From positions 1 to 17,765 of the forward strand of contig CAYRMV010000065.1 in assembly GCA_964425255.1 (NCBI GenBank): a DNA stretch of 17,765 bases, given 5' to 3'. The position numbers and the translations under genes are program-made. This stretch comes from CAYRMV01 sp964425255 (GTDB taxonomy: Bacteria > Bacteroidota > Bacteroidia > Flavobacteriales_D > Crocinitomicaceae). Positions 1-6,669 of this stretch are shown here, piece by piece (within the stretch, counting starts at the first letter, position 1; every line of letters starts with the position of its first letter). The notes below the pieces were generated by a model, which was not told the DNA's origin, ran no database searches, and saw only the letters and a list, made by a program, of their open reading frames with translations.

Positions 1-71
1 ACAGCCATCTCAGCATCAAAGATCAATTTGAATTGGCTAAAAAATGGGTTTTGGAACGAATTGAAGCTTAG
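1..71 (+). CDS. C-terminal fragment of an unidentified protein (partial, 5' end outside window)
   Basis: The frame starting at base 3 stays open to a TAG at 69-71 and gives a 22-residue helical, charged C-terminus ending in WVLERIEA. Frame 2 is closed by a stop near base 32. Frame 1 is also open, to a TAG at about 82-84, but its composition is less protein-like, so frame 3 is preferred. The fragment is too short to assign a family. It runs in the same direction as the ACT-domain gene, but the 195-bp gap argues against close coupling. Confidence 0.45.
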   Translation, partial: SHLSIKDQFELAKKWVLERIEA

Positions 72-266
72 TTATTTATTTTAGACTTTCATTTTTATGT
101 CTAAATTCGTTGTAAGTTGTTAATTCTACAACAATCAAATCGGTAAAGTTGTTAATTTTTAATGAAAAATGTATAATTTATTGATGAACGGTAATTTATT
201 AAAATAAAATATTATTAAATTCACATCCGAAAAAACAAAATACCCAAAAAATTAAAACTCCCTTCT
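72..266. other. AT-rich intergenic region with repeats, probable control region of the ACT-domain gene
   Basis: This gap contains no credible ORF. Three repeat structures are visible. The first is a 7-bp inverted repeat TTTAGAC/GTCTAAA (80-86 and 99-105, 12-nt loop) just after the first stop codon, with no T-run behind it. The second is GTTGTA/TACAAC (109-114 and 127-132). The third is the direct repeat AGTTGTTAATT at 115-125 and 147-157, spaced 32 bp start to start, about three helical turns. I see no exact TAnnTTTG box before the gene at 267, so the promoter position is not settled. Confidence 0.4.
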
Positions 267-929
267 ATGCAATCAATTGGAAAAATTACAGAAGACATCA
301 TCAACCGAAGTCCGTTTCTTCGTGAAGCAATGACTGAAAATTTGGTGAATATTTCTGCTCTAGCACGAAAAATCAAACCAGAAATAGAAGAAATCTATGG
401 CTCTGAAGTGAAAGAAGGTGCGATTGTTATGGCTATCAAACGAATGACTCCAGGTTTATATCACCGATTGAATTTGAAAATCGTGAATATCATGGGGGAT
501 TTGGGTGATTTTTTGGTTCGAAGTAACTTGGAAGATTTCACTTTTGAAAATTCGGAATCGTTGAAACGCAAACAAGCGGAGTTAATCCAAATGTTAGAAG
601 GAGAAAATGATAGTTTTTACACGATTAGTAGAGGTGTTACAGAAACAACGATTGTTACTAATTCAGCTTTTACAGATCGATTATTGAATTTGCTGAAACA
701 AGAAAAACTAAAGTCTCACACTCGAAATCTTGCTTCCATCACGGTAAAACTTCCAAGTGTTAATACCGAAATTTATGGTGTTTACTACTACATCCTTAAA
801 CATTTAGCTTGGGAAGGATTAAACATTGTCGAAATCGTTTCAACCGCCAATGAGTTTACAGTAATCTTCAACCAAGATGATGTAGATAAAGCATTCAAAG
901 TGTTGATGCAATTAAAAAGAGGAATGTAA
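267..929 (+). CDS. ACT-domain protein of unknown role (aspartokinase-like C-terminus, no kinase domain)
   Basis: This is a 220-residue, probably cytoplasmic protein; there is no signal peptide or membrane segment. The N-terminal part (about residues 1-60) is helical and could be a small winged-helix or helical-bundle region. The C-terminal part (about 155-218) has the beta-alpha-beta-beta-alpha-beta rhythm of an ACT domain: a strand ASITVKL, a helix over GVYYYILKHLAWEG, a strand NIVEIVST, a strand EFTVIF, and a last helix DVDKAFKVLMQL. The NEFTVIFNQDDVDKAF stretch resembles the regulatory ACT repeats of aspartokinases, and Bacteroidota homologues are sometimes labelled aspartate kinase, but nothing here looks catalytic. 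ACT domains usually bind amino acids, so a sensory or regulatory role is inferred. Translation starts at ATG 267 with no Shine-Dalgarno. The gene ends at a strong terminator. Confidence 0.7.
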   Translation: MQSIGKITEDIINRSPFLREAMTENLVNISALARKIKPEIEEIYGSEVKEGAIVMAIKRMTPGLYHRLNLKIVNIMGDLGDFLVRSNLEDFTFENSESLKRKQAELIQMLEGENDSFYTISRGVTETTIVTNSAFTDRLLNLLKQEKLKSHTRNLASITVKLPSVNTEIYGVYYYILKHLAWEGLNIVEIVSTANEFTVIFNQDDVDKAFKVLMQLKRGM

Positions 930-954
930 TTTTTGATGAAATCGATAATATAAC

Positions 955-981
955 AAAGGGAGTTTTCGAACTCCTTTTTTT
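955..981. terminator. Bidirectional intrinsic terminator between converging genes
   Basis: A hairpin GGAGTT-TTCG-AACTCC (959-974, UUCG tetraloop) is extended by a G-T pair and A-T pairs. It is followed by a T-run (975-981) on the plus strand and preceded by AAA on the same strand, which becomes a short T-run when read in reverse. It lies between the stop of the ACT-domain gene (929) and the stop of the reverse-strand lipoprotein gene (987), so it can serve both. Confidence 0.85.
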
Positions 982-986
982 ATGCG

Positions 987-1733
987 TTAATTTTGATCAA
1001 TCAATCTTCCTTTTGAAGATTCTGTCACTTCAATCAAAGTCGGAATTCCTTTGTAATAAACGTCTCCATCAGCCAAAATCTTTCCACGCAAGGGAATTTG
1101 ATCAGCTGTCAATTTGATTTTACCTGGAGAAGCATTGCTCACATAAATGGAATCTCTTACTTTCAACTCATACACATCACAAAACCCATTGCTTCTTGCT
1201 GCAATTCGTGCATAGTTAGATTTACCAGACAAAGTGTAGTCTCCCCATCCATGACCAATATCGGCTTGTAAAATATCCGATTTCACACACAAATTTACTG
1301 ATCCAGCGCCATCCATTAAAAACAAAGTGAAATAAGGCAAATCAAGCGTATCTTTGTTTGTCATCGATTCTGTTCCAACATAATAAATGTTGATCAGAGA
1401 AGTAAAGTGAATTTCAACTTTTACTTTTTTATTTTGATTGCGAAGAAAATTGCACTTGTTTTTGTTTTCAATCTTCAACTTTCCGTCATTGACCTCCCAA
1501 CGAATTGAATTCAACAAATTTTCACCACCAATTAATACCAATTTGTCAGTCGAATCTTGAATCAATTCATATTCCAAGTGCTCGTACAATTCCATTAACT
1601 CGAATGATGGCAAGGCAATTTCCTTGGAGCTCATCTTCCCTACTGACTTAAAACACGAACGATCTTCCGCTTTTTTACACGAAAAAAAGAAGAAAACAAA
1701 ACCAATAATAAAAATGAAACGCTTAAAATACAT
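987..1733 (-). CDS. GIN-domain (DUF2807-like) putative lipoprotein
   Basis: The predicted product has 248 residues and starts with MYFKRF. A hydrophobic segment (about 6-17) ends at FFFSC-KK, a permissive Bacteroidota lipobox with Cys19 as the probable acylated residue, so the protein should be anchored in the envelope. From residue about 38 the sequence follows the GIN/DUF2807 pattern: a LPSFELMELYEHLEYELIQ strand set, then DKLVLIGGENLLNSIRWEVNDGKLKIEN, then repeating strands typical of a beta-solenoid. The family's function is not known. I chose ATG 1733 because the ATG at 1754 adds seven residues that disturb the signal sequence. The start overlaps the stop of the upstream PagL-like gene by 11 bp (1723-1733), so the two are probably co-transcribed and translationally coupled. 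That puts this protein in the context of outer-membrane lipid modification. Confidence 0.8.
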   Translation of the reverse strand: MYFKRFIFIIGFVFFFFSCKKAEDRSCFKSVGKMSSKEIALPSFELMELYEHLEYELIQDSTDKLVLIGGENLLNSIRWEVNDGKLKIENKNKCNFLRNQNKKVKVEIHFTSLINIYYVGTESMTNKDTLDLPYFTLFLMDGAGSVNLCVKSDILQADIGHGWGDYTLSGKSNYARIAARSNGFCDVYELKVRDSIYVSNASPGKIKLTADQIPLRGKILADGDVYYKGIPTLIEVTESSKGRLIDQN

Positions 1734-2811
1734 ACCCAATTCCATATTCAACATAATCTGCTTTTGCCCAATGCGACTTTAAAACCAATTGTACATTCCA
1801 ATGTTCTGACGCTCTGTATCGCATCCCGATTCGGTGATAGAACAAATCATCTGAATTGTAAACATCGCGAACATAAGTCCCCATTCCAAGTACAAACCGC
1901 AAACGATCTAATGGTAAAACATAGCCAACATAGACTCCCGCTTGAACGATATCACTTTTCTTTTTTTCTGGATATAAGTCTTGTTTATACACCTCAGTAC
2001 TCGTTTTGTAAATCAAATCTAATGCTAGTTCAATCCCTGATTTCGGCCCAAATTGTTTGCTTCCAAACATCGAAATTGCATAAATTGGAAATTTCCTTCT
2101 ACCTGTTGGATAAACCTCTTTAACTGAAGCAATCGCATTGATTGAAAAATCCCAACGGTATTTTAGTGCTTGATTTAAACCCATTTTTTTCCACAATTCT
2201 AGTGAATCAGTAGGACTTTTATGGATTGTTTTTCCAAGTCCTAAACTGAAATAAGGCAAGTTGATTCCTAAATTCGGAACTTTTGTTGATCCATTGCTAA
2301 AGTGCGTCAAATCGACACCAAGTACAGCATGGTAATCTCCAAAAAAACGACGGTATTGCAATCCCAAACTGATTAAAGCATTGATGTGAGTTGACATGGC
2401 CACATTTTTCGGATTCAATTCTTGATCAAAAACCTTTGAGCCATACCCTAAACCTGCACCAATTTTTCCAGTAAACTCAGATCTTTCTCTTTTTACGAAA
2501 GGAAACTCAACAAAAGAATAAGCGCCAAAATACGAACCCAATAATTCTCTGTTCCCAACCGTACTTCCATACAAAGCAACTCCCGCACGCGGAAAACGAT
2601 AAGCATGATGCCATTCTTTTTTACCTGAAGGTTGAAAAAACCAAGCTAATTCACCACCTAACGCATGTTCTCTCGGTAAATGCCCCATAACTCCCCGATG
2701 CGCCATCAAAAAACCAATCTTAGGTTTCGCTTCAAAGCCCCATTGCGATAGCTGAGAATGCAGTTGAAATGTGAAAAACAAGAATAAAATGAGTAGAAAC
2801 TTGGGATTCAT
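1723..2811 (-). CDS. PagL-like acyloxyacyl hydrolase / lipid A 3-O-deacylase family protein
   Basis: The predicted product has 362 residues, starts MNPKF, and has a signal peptide to about residue 20 (QLHSQ). The motif THFSNGS at residues 169-175 matches the His-x-Ser-Asn signature of PagL enzymes, which remove a 3-O-linked acyl chain from lipid A in the outer membrane; His170 and Ser172 would be the catalytic pair. From memory of Pseudomonas PagL, a catalytic Glu lies 14 residues after the His; here that position is Asn184, so activity is uncertain. The protein is about twice PagL length: after residue about 200 there is a further beta-rich region ending in YGIGYVF, with the terminal Phe typical of outer-membrane barrels. 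I chose ATG 2811 because the longer form starting at 2898 would run into mazG and places about 29 non-signal residues in front of the signal peptide. It is first gene of a pair with the GIN lipoprotein. Confidence 0.78.
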   Translation of the reverse strand: MNPKFLLILFLFFTFQLHSQLSQWGFEAKPKIGFLMAHRGVMGHLPREHALGGELAWFFQPSGKKEWHHAYRFPRAGVALYGSTVGNRELLGSYFGAYSFVEFPFVKRERSEFTGKIGAGLGYGSKVFDQELNPKNVAMSTHINALISLGLQYRRFFGDYHAVLGVDLTHFSNGSTKVPNLGINLPYFSLGLGKTIHKSPTDSLELWKKMGLNQALKYRWDFSINAIASVKEVYPTGRRKFPIYAISMFGSKQFGPKSGIELALDLIYKTSTEVYKQDLYPEKKKSDIVQAGVYVGYVLPLDRLRFVLGMGTYVRDVYNSDDLFYHRIGMRYRASEHWNVQLVLKSHWAKADYVEYGIGYVF

Positions 2812-2815
2812 GAAA

Positions 2816-2823
2816 CAAAAATA
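2816..2823 (-). promoter_or_regulatory. -7 box (TATTTTTG) of the PagL-like gene
   Basis: Read on the minus strand this is an exact TAnnTTTG, the Bacteroidota sigma-factor -7 consensus. Only 4 nt separate it from ATG 2811, so the mRNA would be essentially leaderless. No TTG at the usual -33 spacing is visible, which lowers confidence. Confidence 0.4.
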
Positions 2824-2867
2824 CATGATATTTTCACAATTAAAAGTTTCTTCTTGTGAGAAAAAAG

Positions 2868-2875
2868 TAATTTTG
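2868..2875 (+). promoter_or_regulatory. -7 box (TAATTTTG) of mazG
   Basis: An exact TAnnTTTG lies 13 nt before the mazG ATG, within the 77-bp divergent spacer shared with the PagL-like gene. The nearest upstream TTG (2854-2856) is only 11 nt away, too close for a normal -33 element, so this rests on the -7 box alone. Confidence 0.4.
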
Positions 2876-2888
2876 ATAAAAAAAGAAT

Positions 2889-3665
2889 ATGGATCCAAGA
2901 CTCAAAGCTTTTGAACGACTACTCAATATTATGGACGATTTACGTGAAAAATGTCCGTGGGATAAAAAACAAACATTTGAAAGCTTACGTCCACTTACGA
3001 TAGAAGAAACATACGAATTAGCTGATGCTATCATGGATCAAGATATGAATGGAATACGAGGAGAAATTGGTGATTTATTCCTACACATGGTTTTTTATTC
3101 AAAACTGGGCAGTGAAAAAGGCGCTTTTGATGTTACGGATGTTTTGAACGGAATTTGCGACAAATTAATTCACCGTCATCCACATATTTACGGCGATGTA
3201 GAGGCAAATACAGAGGAAGAAGTAAAAGCCAATTGGGAAAAAATAAAATTAAAAGAAGGCAAAAAATCCGTCTTGGAAGGTGTCCCTAAATCCTTACCTG
3301 CATTGGTAAAAGCCATGCGAATTCAAGAAAAAGTGAAAGGTGTAGGCTTTGATTGGGACCATGCGGATCAAGTTTGGGAGAAAGTTATTGAGGAAACCAA
3401 CGAACTGAAAGTTGAAATTCAGAACAAGGACACAGAAAAAATAGAACAAGAATTCGGAGATGTTCTTTTTGCATGGATCAATTATGCCCGTTTTATTGGT
3501 GTCAATCCTGAAAATGCTTTAAGTAAAACCAATCAAAAATTCATTCATCGTTTTCAATGGATGGAAAATCAACTCACTTCTGAAGGTCTTACCATGAGCG
3601 AACTGAACTTAACAGAGTTAGATGTTTACTGGGAAAAAGCAAAAATGGCTTTGAAAAAAGGCTGA
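2889..3665 (+). CDS. mazG: MazG nucleoside triphosphate pyrophosphohydrolase
   Basis: This 258-residue cytoplasmic enzyme hydrolyses nucleoside triphosphates to monophosphate and pyrophosphate, a house-cleaning activity on non-canonical (d)NTPs. The family signature CPWDKKQTFESLRPLTIEE begins at residue 22. Two MazG repeats carry the Mg-binding pattern: EETYE at about 39-43 with EIGD at 59-62, and EETNE at about 168-172 with EFGD at 188-191. The length matches the two-domain E. coli-type enzyme. The gene is monocistronic by appearance: divergent from the PagL-like gene and separated from the TonB receptor by 105 bp with no coupling. No clear terminator follows it. Recognition is strong from motifs and length. 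Confidence 0.95.
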   Translation: MDPRLKAFERLLNIMDDLREKCPWDKKQTFESLRPLTIEETYELADAIMDQDMNGIRGEIGDLFLHMVFYSKLGSEKGAFDVTDVLNGICDKLIHRHPHIYGDVEANTEEEVKANWEKIKLKEGKKSVLEGVPKSLPALVKAMRIQEKVKGVGFDWDHADQVWEKVIEETNELKVEIQNKDTEKIEQEFGDVLFAWINYARFIGVNPENALSKTNQKFIHRFQWMENQLTSEGLTMSELNLTELDVYWEKAKMALKKG

Positions 3666-3742
3666 AATCACTCCGTTCAATCAATACTTTGACCTGTTGA
3701 ATACTTTTTAGCGATTTTTATGGTTAAAAAATCATAATTATG

Positions 3743-3750
3743 TATCTTCG
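3743..3750 (+). promoter_or_regulatory. Candidate -7 box (TATCTTCG) of the TonB-dependent receptor gene
   Basis: This matches TAnnTTTG with one mismatch and ends 20 nt before ATG 3771. Just upstream, GATTTTT/AAAAATC (3713-3719 and 3727-3733) forms an inverted repeat that could be a regulator site. No -33 TTG is seen at standard spacing. Confidence 0.35.
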
Positions 3751-3770
3751 AACTCTTGAAAAAATATAAC

Positions 3771-6122
3771 ATGAATCAAACTGTAAAATTCATCACTCTC
3801 CTTTTCTTCTTAATCAGTTTTAACTCGTTGTTTGGTCAACGTGCAACCGTTCGTGGATTTGTACGTGAACAAGCTACTGGTGAAGTTGTACCATTCGAAA
3901 AAGTAAAATTAATCAGCGAATCTGAAACAATCTATGGTGCTATCACCGATGTGAATGGTTTCTTTTCTATTCCGAAATTAAATGTTGGAAAATACGAACT
4001 CCGCATCGAAAACCAACAGTATCAAGTTGTTTCTCAAAATTTTGAACTTGTTCGGGTTGATCAGATTTACGACGTAAAAGTTGAACTTCAAAAAGCAACC
4101 GTAAAAGACTTAAATGAAGTTACAATTTCTGCTGAACAGCGAAAAAAATCAACCGAAGTTCAAATGTCTCAAATTAAATTAGACAAAAAAGGATTGGAAC
4201 GAGTTCCGAGTGTTGGTGCTGAAAATGATGTTGTTGGTGCATTCAGTGTAACTCCAGGGGTTGTCACTACGGGGGACCAAGGGGGACAATTGTATGTTCG
4301 AGGTGGAACGCCCATTCAAAACAAAATTTTATTAGATGGAATGACTATTTATACGCCTTTTCACTCTATTGGATTTTTCTCAATTTTCGAAACCGAACTT
4401 GTCAAAAACGTAGACATTTACACAGGTGGATTTGATTCGCGTTACGGAGGCCGAATTTCGTCAGTTATGGATATTACTTACCGAGATGGAAACAGAAAAG
4501 AATTCGGAGGAAAAGTATCTGTAAGTCCATTCTTAGCAAAGTTAGTTCTTGAAGGTCCATTCAGTAAACCAAAAAATGGGAAACCAAGCAAAGCAAGTTA
4601 TGTATTTTCTACCAAACATTCCTTATTAGATTATACGTCGGAAAATCTGTATCCACGTGTAAACAATGGAGATGGATTACCTTTTGCTTTTACGGATATT
4701 TATGGTAAAGTAACCTTAAACGCGGATGGCGGATCTAAATTTAGTTTTTTTGGATTCAACAATACTGATAAGGTTCGTTATACTGATTTAGCTGATTTGA
4801 ACTGGCAACAATCAGGAGGTGGTGCCAACTTTGTTTTAATACCTGGAGGAAGTTCTGTGTTTATACGTGGTCATTTTAACATGTCTAGATATGCACTTGA
4901 ATTCAATGAAGTGAATGCCCAACCGCGTTCATCCTCTATTGGTGGTGCTGATTTAGGGTTTGATTTTACCTTTTTTCAAAAAGGTGAAGGCCAATTGGAT
5001 ATTGGTGTAAACATCAATGGATTTGAAACGAATTACCTTACCTATAACGAGTTCAAGTCAAAAATTGAAGACAACAATTTCAATTTCGAGGTAGGAAGTT
5101 ATGCCAATTACCGCATTGTTCGAAATCGTTGGGTCATTCAACCTGGATTTCGTGTTCAGTTATACACAGCTGCTGATCAAGGTAAATTCTCTCCGGAACC
5201 ACGTCTAGGAGCAAAATACAACTTAAATGAAAAAATGCGTTTGAAAGTTTCAGGAGGAAGATATTCTCAAAATTTTACATCCGCATCCTCTGATCGTGAT
5301 GTTGTGAATTTGTTCAATGGTTTGCTTTCAGCGCCTTCTAATGTTCAAAGTCAATTTACAACACAAAATGGAAATGTGCGTGATGTACGCAATTCCATTC
5401 AGTATTCTTGGCATGCAATCATAGGTTACGAATATGATTTCAACAAATATCTGAGCTTCAACATAGAAGCATATTACAAGTATTTTGATCAATTAAGCAA
5501 TATCAATCAAAACAAAGCATACGACGATATTGATTTGTTTGCTGACAAACCAGATGAATTGAAAAAAGACTTCATCATCGAATCAGGTAAATCATACGGA
5601 GTTGACCTATTGGTTAAGTATTCAAGAGAACGATTCTTCCTTTGGGGAGTTTATTCGTATGGATATTCAACCCGTTGGGATGGATTTGTTGAATATGCTC
5701 CTGTATTTGACCGTCGCCACAACTTGAATGTTGTTTCAACTTATAATTTTGGTAAAAAGAAAAATTTAGAATTGAGCGTTCGTTGGAATTTTGGTTCAGG
5801 ACTTCCTTTTACACCCACGGCAGGATTCTTCCAAAACGAAACACTGAATAATGGACTTAATTCAGATTACACGACATCAAACACAAACAGTGTTTCTACT
5901 TTGTTAGGTGATTTTAACTCTAAAAGATTGCCAACTTACCACCGATTGGATATTACAGTGAAAAAGAACATTGAATTCAAAAACAAAACAAATATGGAAA
6001 TTATTGCGAGTTTGACCAATGTGTATAACCGCAACAATATTTTTTATGTGAATCGTGTAACTAACGAAAAAATCTATCAATTTCCTGCATTACCAAGTTT
6101 AGGGGTTAGTTATAAATTTTAA
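3771..6122 (+). CDS. TonB-dependent outer-membrane receptor with carboxypeptidase-regulatory-like N-domain
   Basis: The predicted product has 783 residues. A signal peptide ends near residue 22 (SLFG|Q). Residues about 25-108 form a carboxypeptidase-regulatory-like beta-sandwich (ATVRGFV to VKVELQK). A plug domain follows (about 130-235), with GGQLYVRGGTPIQNKILLDG at 171-190 and YTGGFDSRYGGRISSVMDI at 217-235. The rest is a 22-strand-type barrel ending in LGVSYKF, with the terminal aromatic typical of outer-membrane proteins. It should import a substrate using TonB energy; the ligand cannot be read from sequence. No SusD-like partner follows, so this is not a classical SusCD glycan pair. I chose ATG 3771 over an in-frame TTG at 3756 because it begins a clean signal peptide and lies at a normal distance from the -7 box. 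A terminator follows the gene at 6176-6202. Confidence 0.9.
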   Translation: MNQTVKFITLLFFLISFNSLFGQRATVRGFVREQATGEVVPFEKVKLISESETIYGAITDVNGFFSIPKLNVGKYELRIENQQYQVVSQNFELVRVDQIYDVKVELQKATVKDLNEVTISAEQRKKSTEVQMSQIKLDKKGLERVPSVGAENDVVGAFSVTPGVVTTGDQGGQLYVRGGTPIQNKILLDGMTIYTPFHSIGFFSIFETELVKNVDIYTGGFDSRYGGRISSVMDITYRDGNRKEFGGKVSVSPFLAKLVLEGPFSKPKNGKPSKASYVFSTKHSLLDYTSENLYPRVNNGDGLPFAFTDIYGKVTLNADGGSKFSFFGFNNTDKVRYTDLADLNWQQSGGGANFVLIPGGSSVFIRGHFNMSRYALEFNEVNAQPRSSSIGGADLGFDFTFFQKGEGQLDIGVNINGFETNYLTYNEFKSKIEDNNFNFEVGSYANYRIVRNRWVIQPGFRVQLYTAADQGKFSPEPRLGAKYNLNEKMRLKVSGGRYSQNFTSASSDRDVVNLFNGLLSAPSNVQSQFTTQNGNVRDVRNSIQYSWHAIIGYEYDFNKYLSFNIEAYYKYFDQLSNINQNKAYDDIDLFADKPDELKKDFIIESGKSYGVDLLVKYSRERFFLWGVYSYGYSTRWDGFVEYAPVFDRRHNLNVVSTYNFGKKKNLELSVRWNFGSGLPFTPTAGFFQNETLNNGLNSDYTTSNTNSVSTLLGDFNSKRLPTYHRLDITVKKNIEFKNKTNMEIIASLTNVYNRNNIFYVNRVTNEKIYQFPALPSLGVSYKF

Positions 6123-6175
6123 TAAACTGATTTTTTAATTAGTAGATTTCAGCAAATATTCGATAAAACACTAAG

Positions 6176-6202
6176 AAAGCTCTTGGAAACAAGGGCTTTT
6201 TT
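6176..6202 (+). terminator. Intrinsic terminator after the TonB-dependent receptor gene
   Basis: The stem AAAGCTCTT/AAGGGCTTT (6176-6184 and 6191-6199, one G-T pair) closes a GGAAAC loop and is followed by TTT, giving a six-T stretch with the stem end. It separates the receptor from the secreted-protein pair downstream, and supports ATG 6258 rather than an in-frame TTG inside the hairpin as start of the next gene. Confidence 0.8.
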
Positions 6203-6257
6203 CATTTGCAATTCAATTTTTCAACGAAATTGTTATTTTTACAAAAAAAGTGTAAAC

Positions 6258-6668
6258 ATGTCACGCATTACTATTACTATTTGTTTTATTCAATTCATCA
6301 CTTTGAGTTTTTCTCAAAAAATGGATGAATTATTGAAACAAAAAGATTCGCTTGTATCTTTAAATCTTTCATCGATTGAAATAGATCGTCAGATAAATCA
6401 AATGGGAATTTTACCTGATGCTTATATTTTTCAATTTTCTCTAAATGAAAAGGAGAAAACGTTATATTTTGATTCTTACAAACCCATTTCAAGCGAAAAA
6501 GAATCCATCTACGAAAATCGATTCAAACTTTTATTTCCAGAAATAAGTGAGATTAAAATCAATAACCAACATATTAAATTGGTCGTTCCAAATACAATCT
6601 CGGATGAACGTATTAATGAAATATTCCGTGTTTTTGGATACACAAAATTTGTATTAAAAAAATCATAA
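6258..6668 (+). CDS. Small secreted protein of unknown function, paired with a T9SS cargo gene
   Basis: I do not recognise this 136-residue protein. It opens with a signal peptide (MSRITITICFIQFITLSFSQ), so it should be exported to the periplasm or beyond. The mature part starts with a short helical, Lys/Asp-rich stretch (about 21-55), then two beta-rich segments. The last 45 residues (EIKINNQHIKLVVP, then SDERINEIFRVFGYTKFVL) have a strand-strand-helix-strand pattern reminiscent of small ferredoxin-like folds, but no metal-binding CxxC is present. It ends one base before the start of the large T9SS protein (stop 6666-6668, ATG 6670), so the two are almost certainly co-translated. Involvement in folding, export or surface attachment of that protein is only an inference from this coupling. 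I chose ATG 6258 because it begins the signal peptide. Confidence 0.7.
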   Translation: MSRITITICFIQFITLSFSQKMDELLKQKDSLVSLNLSSIEIDRQINQMGILPDAYIFQFSLNEKEKTLYFDSYKPISSEKESIYENRFKLLFPEISEIKINNQHIKLVVPNTISDERINEIFRVFGYTKFVLKKS

Positions 6669-6669
6669 A

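Noticed and set aside
80..105. TTTAGAC/GTCTAAA inverted repeat as a terminator for the first gene
   Set aside because: The 12-nt loop, AT-rich 7-bp stem and absence of a T-run make termination unlikely.
1764..2123. Forward-strand 119-codon ORF
   Set aside because: It lies antisense within the PagL-like gene, has no family features and shows the composition of a shadow frame.
2812..2898. N-terminal extension of the PagL-like gene to an ATG at 2898
   Set aside because: It would overlap mazG, cover the divergent promoter region and place about 29 residues before a clear signal peptide.
3771..6122. TonB receptor as part of a SusCD polysaccharide locus
   Set aside because: There is no SusD-like gene, glycosidase or sigma/anti-sigma pair beside it, and a terminator follows directly.
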